A DNA stretch of 64,000 nucleotides from Liriodendron chinense (GCA_003013855.2 ML058342.1:1239120-1303119); one strand, 5' to 3'. Counted from the first letter of the stretch, positions 33,866 through 44,793 are shown. Made by a program: numbers and translations. The notes: generated by a model from the letters alone, not told the origin.

Positions 33866-34854
33866 TGTTGTAGGCAAATATAGTCTATCGAGAAGTGCAG
33901 GATCGCGGCCATAATGAATGCGAGCAGTCAAGCTCGTGCTCGTCAAAGTGGTCGCATCTCCCGTATGCGAGCAGTCAAGCTCGTGCTCGCGAAGAGGGGT
34001 CGCATATCCCGTATGCGAGCAGTCAAGCTCGTGCTCGCGAAGAGGGGTTGCATATCCCGTATGCGAGCAGCAGGGCTCGTGCTCTCTAGAAGAGGTTGCA
34101 TCTCCCGTATGCGAGCAGCTCTGCTCGGGCTCGTCAGAAGGGGTCGCACCTCACGAATGTGAGCATCCCTGACACAAGCAGCTCCCGACATCAGAATAGT
34201 CCTGAGTCTTCATTTTTGGTTTGGATGGTCTTCATACTTCCAGCACCCGGTTCCCGTCGAGCGGCTTGGTCAATCCCTCTGCGACACCAAGCAGAGTTAC
34301 ACCCAGCGCGGCGGTCTTCACCCTTTCGGCGTCTCCTTCCTTTTCGGTAGCTATGACTCCAACTACGAGCAATCAGCACTATTACTACGCCGATCGGTAG
34401 CCCGCATAGGTCGGTTTTTGGGCTTATCTTCTCTGGTGGTTCCGAATCTCAGGGGATTGCTATCAAGAAACGTGATTACCGGAAGAAGTCATCGGGTTAG
34501 ATCTTGCCTCTAAGAATAATGATCTTGTCCCACGAAATCAGCGAGATTTCGGTATCGTACGCGACATCATCGGGATTTTGATATCTTACGTAACAAATTG
34601 GGTTGCTTCAGATCTATATAAAGGGGGTGACTCCATTAAGAGAAAGGTACGCACACAATATATTCAATCCCAGCCTTGTTTTGCCTGGTGCCTCTTCTTT
34701 CCTTCTTTGGCCTGACTTAAGCATCGGAGGGCTAACGGCTGGACCCCAGCCACCCTTAGTTGCTATCTGTCTTCTTTCAGTTCTGGTGGTGGAAATCCCT
34801 GCTGGAGTGAAGGAGAAAAACCGGAGGATCTCGTTACAAAATCTGACATTAACA
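33866..34854 (+). repeat. 5' LTR of Tat2 (989 bp)
   Basis: The LTR starts TGTTGTAGGCAAATATAG and ends CTGACATTAACA; the primer-binding region TGACGCCGTCTGTGGGAA follows, with one change from Tat1. TATA box TATATAAAG is at 34615-34623. Confidence 0.95.
33902..34189 (+). repeat. 48-bp tandem array of inverted repeats, Tat2 5' LTR
   Basis: GGTCGCAT or GGTTGCAT recurs at 33950, 33998, 34046, 34094 and 34142, exactly 48 bp apart, with a degenerate first copy at 33902. Units hold TGCGAGCAGTCAAGCTCG followed by TGCTCGCG, a longer inverted repeat than in Tat1. Confidence 0.94.
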
Positions 34855-34928
34855 GTTTGACGCCGTCTGTGGGAACGACTTGATCGTCAAAATCAATCGT
34901 TCTAACCATCGATCAAAATCCTTCGACG

Positions 34929-37088
34929 ATGCCCCCTAAAAAGGCTGTTCATCCTTCAACTTCAAGGCAGGAACCACCTCCGCCTGATGAGACGGAATCC
35001 GTACCTGCCCTCCCACCTGCTCCGACGAATATCCCTCAAGGAGCCCCGAATATGCCATCAACAAACCCATTATTGGAGGCCTCTGGAAATCAAGATGATG
35101 TCCTACGTTTCCTCGGAAACACTCTCCTAACTCTAAACGCCGGAGTTCAGGCGCTGTCAAATCGGCTTGATCAGCACTTCCCTGAACCGCAGAGACAACC
35201 CTCCGAAGGGTTACCACCGCAACCCATACCGGTAGCTTCCAGACATTCTATGGACGAACCACAGGTCCCACCACTTGGCAGCCATCCCCCTGTACCGTCT
35301 CCACATTCTATACATTCCAGTTCGTCTCGACAACCTCAACCACAGGGCTCCACCACTGAAACATCTAGTTATACCCTACCATGGGAAGGAGATCTCAAAA
35401 GAATCCATGATCGTTTTGATGTCATGGAACAGCAATACCAGGAAAATCGGCCATCTGCCGTCATGGCGGCGATACATCAATCTGAATCTCCCTTCACCAG
35501 CGAGTTCATGGAAGCCCCGTTACCCAGAAAGTATCGAGCGCCTGTTATCGCTCCGTACACAGGCATTGGCGACCCTCTTGAATATCTGGAAACATACAGG
35601 TCCCTCATGGAGTTGGAGGGACATGGTTCAGAAATCATGTGTAGGGCTTTTCCCCTAACATTGAAGGAAGCAGCTCGTACGTGGTTTCGGGGGTTAAAGC
35701 CCCGTTCCATCAGTTCCTTTTCCCAATTATCGGAGATATTCCTTTCTCAATTCATGGGAAGTATTCGCATTAAGAAGCCAGCCTCCCATCTGATGAATCT
35801 GAAACAGCAGCATGGGGAGACAATAAAGGAGTTCACAGTACGGTTCACTGTCGAAGCCGTTCAAACTGAGGGTTACACTGAAGAAAAGGGTCTTACAGCC
35901 CTCATTGCCGGAATAACGAGCGAGAAATTCAGGTTTGCCTTAGATAAAAGCCCGCCGAAAATTATGGCAGAATTCCAAGCCAAAGCTCAGAAATATATCA
36001 ATGCAGAAGAAGTCGCATTGACACGCCATGGAGTACAAAGTAAGAAACGCAAGCCAGAAGGAACCTCTTCTACAGATAAGAAATACCGTCGTGATCAGCG
36101 CGATCGTTCTCCCAGGAAGCCTAACTCTGGTAAATATCATAACTACACTCCTCTTAATCGGTCTCCTGAAAAGGTTCTAATGGAGATTAAACACAAGCCA
36201 TATGTGAAGTGGCCTGCAAAGATCAAATCCGATCCCGAGAAGAGGGACCAGAGCAAGTTCTGTTACTTCCACAAAGATCACGGGCATAGGACCCAGGACT
36301 GCATCTTTCTACGAGACCATATCGAAGCCCTTATTCGAAAAGGCCATCTCCAGGATTATGTTGCTCGTAAAAATCGATCACCAGAAAGGGCGAAGACCTC
36401 ATCTCGCCAAAAGGAACTGCCTCATCATCAAACCGACCAAGAGGACGCTGAGCCCACGGGAGAAATTCGCACTATTGTCGGGGGACTAGCTTGTGGGGGT
36501 GACTCTCAAGCTTTAAGAAAAGCATACGCTCGAAAGGCGTCCAAAGAACCCCAGCAAATCTATTGGCTGGAACAGACGTCCAGCTCATCAAAAGCGAGCC
36601 ATCCTCTAATTTCTTTCACCCTCGAAGATGCAGCGGGATTTCACTTCCCTCATGAAGATTCCATCGTAGTCACATTGAAGGTATCAAATTATCTGACTCA
36701 TCGAATTATGGTGGATACAGGTAGCTCAGCCGATATTCTGTACTTGGAGGCTTTCAATAAAATGACACTAGCCAGAAGCCTCCTCAAGCCAGTATCGACC
36801 CCCCTCGTCGGCTTTGGAGGAGAGGTAGTAACACCTGAAGGAAGCATCGATCTCCCAGTTACTTTTGGAGAGAGTCCAGCGAAGACCACCGTCTTCGTAA
36901 ACTTCCTCGTCGTGGATCGACAATCAGCATATAACGCCATTTTGGGGCGGCTGTCTCTAGCTAAGGTTGGAGCGGCCTTGCACCCTTCATATCTGTGTGT
37001 TAAATTTCCTACCCCAAATGGCATCGGGGTCGTGCGAGGAAGTCAACAGGAGGCACGGTCCTGCTACCAGATAGCCCTCCAAGATTGA
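34929..37088 (+). CDS. Tat2 gag-protease (719 aa, ended by a stop before RT)
   Basis: Polyprotein starting MPPKKAVHPSTS, 75 bp after the LTR. Residues 1-180 are Pro/Ser/Gln-rich. The retrotransposon gag domain spans about 205-370, and a Cys/His knuckle (CYFHKDHGHRTQDC) lies near 450. Aspartic protease follows with D596 in VDTGSSADILYL and the second hydrophobic loop AYNAILGRLSLAKVGA near 670. Products are the particle shell and the enzyme that cuts the polyprotein. The frame is continuous with the RT ORF, but TGA at 37086-37088 stands where Tat1 has CGA. A CpG C-to-T change is the likely cause. No other break is seen in this part. Confidence 0.92.
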   Translation: MPPKKAVHPSTSRQEPPPPDETESVPALPPAPTNIPQGAPNMPSTNPLLEASGNQDDVLRFLGNTLLTLNAGVQALSNRLDQHFPEPQRQPSEGLPPQPIPVASRHSMDEPQVPPLGSHPPVPSPHSIHSSSSRQPQPQGSTTETSSYTLPWEGDLKRIHDRFDVMEQQYQENRPSAVMAAIHQSESPFTSEFMEAPLPRKYRAPVIAPYTGIGDPLEYLETYRSLMELEGHGSEIMCRAFPLTLKEAARTWFRGLKPRSISSFSQLSEIFLSQFMGSIRIKKPASHLMNLKQQHGETIKEFTVRFTVEAVQTEGYTEEKGLTALIAGITSEKFRFALDKSPPKIMAEFQAKAQKYINAEEVALTRHGVQSKKRKPEGTSSTDKKYRRDQRDRSPRKPNSGKYHNYTPLNRSPEKVLMEIKHKPYVKWPAKIKSDPEKRDQSKFCYFHKDHGHRTQDCIFLRDHIEALIRKGHLQDYVARKNRSPERAKTSSRQKELPHHQTDQEDAEPTGEIRTIVGGLACGGDSQALRKAYARKASKEPQQIYWLEQTSSSSKASHPLISFTLEDAAGFHFPHEDSIVVTLKVSNYLTHRIMVDTGSSADILYLEAFNKMTLARSLLKPVSTPLVGFGGEVVTPEGSIDLPVTFGESPAKTTVFVNFLVVDRQSAYNAILGRLSLAKVGAALHPSYLCVKFPTPNGIGVVRGSQQEARSCYQIALQD

Positions 37089-37112
37089 AAGAAGGCTCAA
37101 GCGACACCCGTC

Positions 37113-40100
37113 ATGGAAATAGCTCAAGGTTCACCCAACGTTCCCTCCACCACCTCGTTGGATCCGAGAGAAAATGCTCTGAAGTCAGGAACTCCGGGGG
37201 AGGAAACAGTGGCGATCCACCTGACCGAAGACGACTCGTCTAAGATCGTGTACATCAGGTCCTCCTTAACCAGTGTCCACTGTGAAGATTTGATCCGTTT
37301 CCTCACTGAATACCAGGACGTGTTTGCTTGGTCTCATAAAGATATGCCAGGCATCGATCCCAATGTCATCGCACATCGTCTCAACATTGACCCGAAGCAT
37401 AAACCCGTACATCAGCGTCGACGTGCCTTTACTGCAGAAAGACAAATGGCAATCAAAACTGAAGTTGAGAAGCTGCTCGCGGCTAATTTCATAAAAGAAG
37501 TTGACTACCCAGAGTGGGTCGCAAACGTAGTTCTCGTCCGGAAAGCTAATGGCAAATGGAGGATGTGCGTCGACTATTCAGACTTGAACAAAGCATGTCC
37601 CAAAGATAGCTTTCCGACACCGCGGATCGACCAATTGGTTGACTCAACAGCTGGACATGCTCTCCTCAGCTTTATGGATGCTTATTCTGGTTACAACCAG
37701 ATTATAATGCATCTACCTGTTAGCCAGCATACTGCCTTCATCACAGATCGAGGACTATATTGCTACCAGGTAATGCCGTTCGGTCTTAAAAATGCAGGGG
37801 CCACTTATCAACGTCTTGTCAACAAAATATTCGCTGCTCAAATCGGTAGGAATATGGAAGTTTATGTTGACGATATGCTCATGAAAAGCATCGTTGAAGA
37901 TGACCACATTTCTGATCTTCAAGAAGCCTTTAATCTGATGAGGAAGTATCAAATGAAATTGAACCCAGAAAAATGCGCGTTTGGAGTGTTTGCTGGAAAA
38001 TTTCTTGGGTTCATGGTTGGCCAGCGTGGAATTGAGGCGAATCCCGAAAAGATTAAAGCATTGATAGAGATGAAATCCCCCGTTACCCTGAAGGACGTCC
38101 AGCGTCTGGCTGGTCGCATCGCATCATTGAACAGGTTCATCTCGCGAGCATCTGACAAGTGCTTGCCCTTCTTCAAACTCCTTCGTGCAACGGCCAAGTC
38201 TGATTGGAAGTGGACACCTCAGTGTGAAGAAGCTTTTCAACAACTGAAGCAATACATGAGCGCTCCCCCCATTTTATCTAAACCTGTAGCACATGAGCAA
38301 CTCATTCTTTATTTATCTGTGTCTTCCACGGCTGTTAGCGCCGCTTTAATAAGAGAAGATTCCGGGGTGCAAAGGCCCGTTTATTATATCAGTCGAGCAA
38401 TGGTCGATGCAGAAACTAGGTACTCTGATATGGAGAAACTGGCCCTAGCCTTAGTCACGGCAGCTCGAAAACTGCGACCATACTTTCAAGCCCATGCTAT
38501 TTTAGTACCAACAAATCATCCACTACGACAAGTCCTTCAAAATCCTGAGGCTTCCGGGCGCTTAACTAAATGGGCGGTCGAGATCAGTGAGCATGATATC
38601 TCATTCTGTCCTAAGACCGCAGTCAAGGGTCAGGCCGTGGCTGACTTCATCGCCGAATTTACATATTCTTCTGAAGATAATATCACGACCAGCGACCAGC
38701 CTCCTTGGTCACTCTTCGTGGACGGGTCGTCGCGGGCCACTGGCAGCGGAGCGGGCCTGATTTTAGTGGCTCCTGACGGGTCGCATTTTCAATATGCTCT
38801 GCGTTTTGAATCACGCGTCTCCAATAATGAAGCAGAATATGAGGCCCTGATTGTTGGCCTCGAACTGGCCATTGTCCTCGCAGTCCAGAATTTGATAATT
38901 CATAGCGACTCCCAGCTCATTGTCAACCAAGTTCTTGGTGAATTCGAAGCCAAAGAAGAAAGAATGGCCTTATACAAGTCTCGTGTCCTCATCCTGCTCG
39001 CCAAACTAAAGACTTATAAAATAATTCATATTCCTCGCGAGCAGAACCAACTTGCTGATTCCTTGGCAAAGCTCGCTTCTACACCAGAATCGGAGTTATC
39101 ACGTTCGATCCCCATCGAGCACCGTCAGAACTTGAGTATCGACCAAGTGACTCTCGAGCAAGTAATATCGGTACAATCGTCTCCATGTTGGATGGATCCT
39201 ATCATCCTTTATCTCAGAGACAGATACCTACCAGAAGACAAGAAAGCTGCAAGACAAATTCGGCTTCGAGCTGCCAGGTACACCTTGCAAGATGGAATAT
39301 TGTTGCGAAAAAGCTTCTCCTTGCCTTATTTAAGGTGTCTTCATCCAGAAGAAGCACTTCGTGTTCTAGATGAAGTACACCAGGGGGCATGTGGTAACCA
39401 TCCCAGGGGGCGATCCCTAGCATATAAAGCGATGAGGCAAGGATATTATTGGCCCACTATGAAAGCAGACGCCATCGAATTTTTTAAAAAATGTGACAAG
39501 TGTCAACGATATCTACCTATACCTCATGTACCGTCCGAGCGGATGACCCCAGTTGATAGCCCTTGGCCTTTTGCTCAGTGGGGGATCGATATCATCGGGC
39601 CCCTACCCATGGGAAAGGGACAGAATAGGTTCGCGATCGTGGCGGTTGATTATTTCACCAAATGGGTCGAGGCAGAACCATTAGCCAAGATTACTGAGAA
39701 ACAAACTACTAAGTTTATATGGAGAAATATCATATGCCGTTTCGGACTCCCTCACACTATAATTACCGATAACGGAACGCAGCTCGACAACGTAGCCTTT
39801 GATGAATTTTGTGAAAAATGGAAGATACGTAATCTCCGCACTTCTCCGTATCATCCTCAGGCGAATGGGCAGGTCGAGGCAGTGAATAAGATCATAAAGC
39901 ATCATTTGAAGACCAAGCTAGGTGAATGTAAAGGGGTGTGGCCAGAACTTCTGCCAGAGGTATTATGGGCCTATAGAACCACGACTTGTACATCAACAGG
40001 CGAAACCCTTTTCTCCTTAGCATTTGGTGTCGACGCAGTGGTACCAGTGGAAATTCAAGTGCCCTCATATCGGATCGAGCAGTATGACCCTGCGAGTAAT

Positions 40101-40142
40101 CAGGAAAACCTCCGACTTCATCTCGATCTCTTGGAAGAGTGA
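37113..40142 (+). CDS. Tat2 reverse transcriptase-RNase H-aRNase H-integrase (1009 aa open part)
   Basis: Same frame as gag-protease after the 37086 stop. RT runs from about residue 80 (DPKHKPVHQRRRAF) with YVDD at 251-254. The gypsy RNase H ends near 480 (FQAHAILVPTNHPL). An archaeal-type second RNase H follows with D537 in FVDGSS, then NNEAEYEAL and HSDSQLIV; this dual arrangement is characteristic of the Tat lineage. Integrase has an H2C2 zinc module (HQGACGNH, then KKCDKC) and a catalytic triad D826, D886 and E922. The ORF ends at TGA 40140-40142 where Tat1 has CGA. The integrase C-terminal tail continues in frame to about 40405 with further stops at 40323-40325 (CGA in Tat1) and 40377-40379 (TGG in Tat1). 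The core enzymes look intact; the integrase tail is lost. Confidence 0.92.
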   Translation: MEIAQGSPNVPSTTSLDPRENALKSGTPGEETVAIHLTEDDSSKIVYIRSSLTSVHCEDLIRFLTEYQDVFAWSHKDMPGIDPNVIAHRLNIDPKHKPVHQRRRAFTAERQMAIKTEVEKLLAANFIKEVDYPEWVANVVLVRKANGKWRMCVDYSDLNKACPKDSFPTPRIDQLVDSTAGHALLSFMDAYSGYNQIIMHLPVSQHTAFITDRGLYCYQVMPFGLKNAGATYQRLVNKIFAAQIGRNMEVYVDDMLMKSIVEDDHISDLQEAFNLMRKYQMKLNPEKCAFGVFAGKFLGFMVGQRGIEANPEKIKALIEMKSPVTLKDVQRLAGRIASLNRFISRASDKCLPFFKLLRATAKSDWKWTPQCEEAFQQLKQYMSAPPILSKPVAHEQLILYLSVSSTAVSAALIREDSGVQRPVYYISRAMVDAETRYSDMEKLALALVTAARKLRPYFQAHAILVPTNHPLRQVLQNPEASGRLTKWAVEISEHDISFCPKTAVKGQAVADFIAEFTYSSEDNITTSDQPPWSLFVDGSSRATGSGAGLILVAPDGSHFQYALRFESRVSNNEAEYEALIVGLELAIVLAVQNLIIHSDSQLIVNQVLGEFEAKEERMALYKSRVLILLAKLKTYKIIHIPREQNQLADSLAKLASTPESELSRSIPIEHRQNLSIDQVTLEQVISVQSSPCWMDPIILYLRDRYLPEDKKAARQIRLRAARYTLQDGILLRKSFSLPYLRCLHPEEALRVLDEVHQGACGNHPRGRSLAYKAMRQGYYWPTMKADAIEFFKKCDKCQRYLPIPHVPSERMTPVDSPWPFAQWGIDIIGPLPMGKGQNRFAIVAVDYFTKWVEAEPLAKITEKQTTKFIWRNIICRFGLPHTIITDNGTQLDNVAFDEFCEKWKIRNLRTSPYHPQANGQVEAVNKIIKHHLKTKLGECKGVWPELLPEVLWAYRTTTCTSTGETLFSLAFGVDAVVPVEIQVPSYRIEQYDPASNQENLRLHLDLLEE

Positions 40143-40754
40143 AGAAATGCTTCCCAAGTACGAGTGGCAGCATATCAACAACGTATTGCTCGTTATCGGA
40201 ATGCGAAGGTTCGGCCTAGATCCTTCCAGCTCGGAGATTTGGTCCTAAGGCAAAATCTTGGAGTTCCTGCTCGTTCATTGGATCCGAATTGGGAAGGCCC
40301 GTATCGGGTTATTAGGGTTGTGTGACCCGGTACTTATTATCTTGAAGACATGCAAGGGAAGCCTGTACGTCGCCCTTGACACGTGGAGCATTTGCTACGA
40401 TACTAACCCTAGATTCGATGTAGTTTATTACAACGTTTTATGAATAAAGTGAAAGATATCTTTTGGCCGCTACTCCATTTATATGGACCTGAATAGCCCT
40501 GAAGTGAGTGCTTACACATCCTCTTGGCCAATTGCCTACCTTTGGTAGGACTGAAATCGTTACTAGTTGGTTGCTTCTCCATTTACATGGACCTGAATAG
40601 CCCCGAAGAGAATGTATACCATCTCTTGACCAACCTTCTGCCCTTGGTAGAATAAAAATCTCAATCGATAGATCAGTCTATCTCAACGCGGACACGGTCA
40701 CACGACCCCCGGATTGAGTCTAATTCATTTTTTTTTCATGAGTTAGTTGCTCGT

Positions 40755-40975
40755 GACTGGTGAGAGGAGGGATCGCACTCCGGAATGCGAGCACCGCAGC
40801 TCGTGCTCGAATTAGGGGGTCGTAGTCAAATCCCTAATCGCGAGCACCGTAGCTCGGGCTCGAATCGCAGTCGTACACCTTAATTGCGAGCACCACAGCT
40901 CGCGCTCGAATTGTGGTCATACACCCTAATTCGAGCAGCGCAGCTCGTGCTCGAATTAAAGGGTCGCATCTCTGA
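40755..40975 (+). repeat. Internal GCGAGCACCGCAGCTCG array, Tat2
   Basis: The array corresponds to 27216-27400 of Tat1, with a further unit (CGAATTAGGGGGTCGTAG) that Tat1 lacks. Units contain GAGCACCGCAGCTCGTGCTC, which can pair GAGCAC with GTGCTC. It lies between integrase and the antisense gene. The flanks 40410-40754 and 40976-41133 hold no gene. Confidence 0.88.
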
Positions 40976-41133
40976 TGAATCCATTTGAGATCAACATAAA
41001 GCAAAAAATGAAAGGAAAGGAGAATACATTACAGAAATGGATATTAATTCAAAAAGGCCAAAAGGTCGAGACAATTACAGATTTCTTCAAAAGAAAAAGG
41101 GAAAAATATACATGATATAGGAAGCTGCCGAGG

Positions 41134-43390
41134 TCAAGGTTGGTCATCCTCATCTTGTGCAGGCTCGCGGCTCTCAGCTTCAGGACCAGCCTCAGGAGCA
41201 GGAGCGGCATCTGTTGCCTCAGTGGCTTCGTTCTCAGCGGCAGCCCGTTCCTTAGCTGCAACCTCGAATGCCACCCTGTCGAACTCCTCAACGTTAAAAG
41301 TTGGAGCGATCATCTGCATAACTCTGACCGCGAAATCGCGACCAGCGATATACGCATCGTACCGCTCCTCATCGTAAAGTGGAGAAGTCCGGAACTCCTG
41401 AACTGCGCGAGGACCCTCATCAGATATCATTTGAACGAGGGCCACTCGCTCCTCTTCCCAGTGGATGGAATCATCCTTCAACTGGTGAAGTTGCTGCTGG
41501 GCTTCCTTGAGCTCCTTCTGGGTCTCCTCGAGCTTGGTCCGCGCATCCTTGAGCCATCCCTCAAGCTGGATCTTGTCCTGACGGAGGATCTCCTTCTCCT
41601 TCTCGCTCTTGGTATGGATTTCTTGAAGCTTTGCGAGTTGGAGGTCCACTGACTGAAAGCGCTCAGTCAGGGATTGGATCTTGACAAGGAGAATTTTCTT
41701 CTCTTCGTCCAGCTTGGAGATCTGAACCTCCAAGGCCTTCACCAAACGGTCCCTCCCTTGGACCTCGGCTTCCATAGTCTTCTTCTTCTTCTCCACATCC
41801 TCCACGCTGCGGCGGGCTGCTTCGACATCCCGCCTAACGCGGAGTGTGAGATCCAGGCTCTGAAACAAATAAAGAAAAAGGATTAGATTGCTAGTCATCT
41901 AATAAAATCCTGAAGAGATTGGTAGAAAGGGAAAAGGCTGTTACCTGAACCAGTCTCACTCCAATATCAGTAGAGAGAGCCTCTGGGCTTGGCTCAGCAA
42001 ACTCCCAAAGGAGTTGGGGGGAATGTTATCAAACATAAACTTGCATACAGGATGCAAGTGCGGGGGGATAACAAAAACCCCCGACCCGGAAGGTTGGGCC
42101 ACCACCATCTCGCCAGAGCCCGTCTCGCGAGCACTCACGGCACCCGTAGAGGGCGTCGCAGACTCGCGGGCACCAATAGGCTCGCATCTCGTATCCTTAG
42201 GAGGGAGGCCCCCCTCCCTCCGATCGCCTTTCGGCGAATTATCGGTGACTTTGATCACCGGCTGGCCGCGAGCACCTGGCGGTGGAGTCGCAGTAGCCGG
42301 AGGGGGCACGGCAGATAGAGGGGTCGCGATAACCGGAGGGGTCGTGGTCGTACGAGAAGTCGTAGCGACCCCACCCGAACCGATCCCTCGCGATTGAGGA
42401 CCGCGAGCAGACCCCTCTGCGGGAGTGGACGCATTAGAAGGACCCCCCGCAGTCTTCTTTTGCCTCTTCGAGGCTGCGCCCTTCAGACGGGGAAGTGCCC
42501 CCAGTGCACCTCTTTTGTCTCCCACGTTCGCCATTTCGTCTTGAGAGATTAAACCCGCTGCACTGAGACAGTGAGGCTCTAGAGCAGCGTTGATGTGGCG
42601 TGCAGCCGCAGGGAGCTTGTAGACCTTGACAAGTTTCTCGTTGAGCCCTCCTCGCAGATTGGGCTTCACACCAATTAGGATTCCTACGAGCAAAATAGAA
42701 GGTTCGTTAAATCGTCAAAGTAGTAAAGTTATTGTTTCTGTCGGACAAATAAACGAGCACTTGACCCACCTTCGCCAAAATGGCGACTAACGTTATGGCC
42801 TTTGGGGTAGAGCCCATTTCGGACTCTCAGTTTTCGGAGACATAGAACCACTTCTTTCTCCATCCCGGGCAGTTGGAAGAAGGGTTCCCCAAAATGAAGT
42901 TATTCCGGTGCCAGAAGCAGAGGTAGTACCAACCCTCGCTAGCTGGCGCCTTCTTCAGCTGGAATAACCTCAAAAATTCCTGAGCGGTTAACTCCTCGTT
43001 ACCCGCCTGCTTCCAAAGGATGAAAGCACTCAGAAGAACCCGCCAGCCGTTAACTATAAGTTGGCCCGGGGCAATCTTGTAGAGACGGAGGAAGTTTCGA
43101 ATAAAGGGGTGGAGGGGAAGACGTACGCCCACTTTGAAGAAGTATTCGTAAACAGCCACACACCCAGGTGGTGGTGCATCGGCTGTCTCCCCTCTCCCAG
43201 GCAATCTGAATAAAACAGAGTCTGGGACCCTATAAACCTCTCTAAGGTTAGAGAGTCTTTCCTCCGTCAAGATGGAAGAGTAACCGGAGGCGGAATATCT
43301 CCCAGCCGGTACCCTGGCGTTATTGGATTCGGAGGAGTCAGGGGTTTCATCTCCCAGAGGAACAATCTCTTCGTTAGAGAGTTCCGCCAT
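41134..43390 (-). pseudogene. Tat2 antisense gene, three exons (Transposase_28-like, coiled coil)
   Basis: Same gene as in Tat1. Exon 1 is 43390-42770, intron 1 is 42769-42684, exon 2 is 42683-41945, intron 2 is 41944-41860, and exon 3 is 41859-41134. All four splice dinucleotides are conserved. The start is MAELSNEEIVPLGD; an upstream in-frame ATG at 43507 is not shared with Tat1 and is rejected. The Tat1 TAG is TGG here, but this copy has its own breaks. A TGA at about 42829-42827 replaces TGG, one base is missing near 42810, and another is missing near 41997 in exon 2. Exon 3 is 21 bp (7 residues, one coiled-coil heptad) shorter than in Tat1. Neither copy can make the full protein. Confidence 0.84.
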
Positions 43391-43543
43391 TATAAAAGGG
43401 AGATGGGAGGAAGAAATGAATGAGGAAAAAGAAAGAAGGCCACCTCTGTAAAGAGGTTTTTTACTCCGGAATAAAGAAGGAAGAAGAAGAAGAAAACCTC
43501 GCAGCAATGGAATTCGGAAATGAAGGAATTTCTCTAAGTCCGG

Positions 43544-43551
43544 TATTTATA
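43544..43551 (-). promoter_or_regulatory. TATA box of the Tat2 antisense gene
   Basis: TATAAATA on the minus strand about 155 bp upstream of the antisense ATG, in the same context as in Tat1 (GCGTATAAATACC). Confidence 0.65.
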
Positions 43552-43787
43552 CGCAATCATTCCGTTTGATTTGCTAGACACGCGGCAGCTTCTCATCCGG
43601 TGCACCAGACGAACGGACGCTAGCATTAAATACGGAAACACGTGGCGCCCGACGCTTCATCTCTGGCGGCGGAAAAAACTGCGCGAAAGCTGGCCATCAT
43701 AAATGCGGAAGCACGTTAAGTGAATCATGCGCGACTGTCTCCCAGCTGTCAGCACTAGCAAACCCTTGGCATAGTTCCTCAAATACC

Positions 43788-43804
43788 AAGGGTTTGGGGG
43801 CATC
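43788..43804 (+). promoter_or_regulatory. Polypurine tract of Tat2
   Basis: AAGGGTTTGGGGGCATC directly before the 3' LTR, one G shorter than in Tat1. Confidence 0.75.
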
Positions 43805-44793
43805 TGTTGTAGGCAAATATAGTCTATCGAGAAGTGCAGGATCGCGGCCATAATGAATGCGAGCAGTCAAGCTCGTGCTCGTCAAAGTGGTCGCATCTCC
43901 CGTATGCGAGCAGTCAAGCTCGTGCTCGCGAAGAGGGGTCGCATATCCCGTATGCGAGCAGTCAAGCTCGTGCTCGCGAAGAGGGGTCGCATATCCCGTA
44001 TGCGAGCAGCACGGCTCGTGCTCTCTAGAAGAGGTCGCATCTCCCGTATGCGAGCAGCTCTGCTCGGGCTCGTCAGAAGGGGTCGCACCTCACGAATGTG
44101 AGCATCCCTGACACAAGCAGTTCCTGACATCAGAATAGTCCTGAGTCTTCGTTTTTGGTTTGGATGGTCTTCATACTTCCAGCACCCGGTTCCCGTCGAG
44201 CGGCTTGGTCAATCCCTCTGCGACACCAAGCAGAGTTACACCCAGCGCGGCGGTCTTCACCCTTTCGGCGTCTCCTTCCTTTTCGGTAGCTATGACTCCA
44301 ACTACGAGCAATCAGCACTATTACTACGCCGATCGGTAGCCCACATAGGTCGGTTTTTGGGCTTATCTTCTCTGGTGGTTCCGAATCTCAAGGGATTGCT
44401 ATCAAGAAACGTGATTATCGGAAGAAGTCATCGGGTTAGATCTTGCCTCTAAGAATAAGGATCTTGTCCCACAAAATCAACGAGATTTCGGTATCGTACG
44501 CGACATCATCGGGATTTTGATATCTTACGTAACAAATTGGGTTGCTTCAGATCTATATAAAGGGGGTGACTCCATTAAGAGAAAGGTACGCACACAATAT
44601 ATTCAATCCCAGCCTTGTTTTGCCTGGTGCCTCTTCTTTCCTTCTTTGGCCTGACTTAAGCATCGGAGGGCTAACGGCTGGACCCCAGCCACCCTTAGTT
44701 GCTATCTGTCTTCTTTCAGGTCTAGTGGTGGAAATCCCTGCTGGAGTGAAGGAGAAAAACCGGAGGATCTCGTTAGAAAATCTGACATTAACA
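43805..44793 (+). repeat. 3' LTR of Tat2 (989 bp)
   Basis: The LTR starts TGTTGTAGGCAAATATAG and ends CTGACATTAACA, followed by CCAAA. The 48-bp array is at about 43841-44128, with the same copy number as the 5' LTR. Confidence 0.95.

Larger units (their letters stand above)
33866..44793 (+). mobile_element. Tat-lineage Ty3/gypsy element Tat2 (10.9 kb), TSD CCAAA
   Basis: Full-length element flanked by CCAAA at 33861-33865 and 44794-44798, inserted in the 5' LTR of the non-autonomous element. It has the same gene order as Tat1. Its LTRs are 989 bp each and differ at roughly 15 sites by eye (about 1.5%). They belong to a subtype with one more 48-bp repeat than Tat1. Gag-protease and RT-RNase H are better preserved than in Tat1. 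Confidence 0.95.

Noticed and set aside
33902..34189. Possible CRISPR-like array
   Set aside because: Units are contiguous degenerate 48-bp repeats with no unique spacers, in a plant LTR.
43391..43507. Upstream start (ATG 43507) for the Tat2 antisense gene
   Set aside because: The 39 extra residues are not conserved in Tat1. The shared start MA-x-x-S-x-EEIVPLGD at 43390 lies at a consistent distance from the TATA box.
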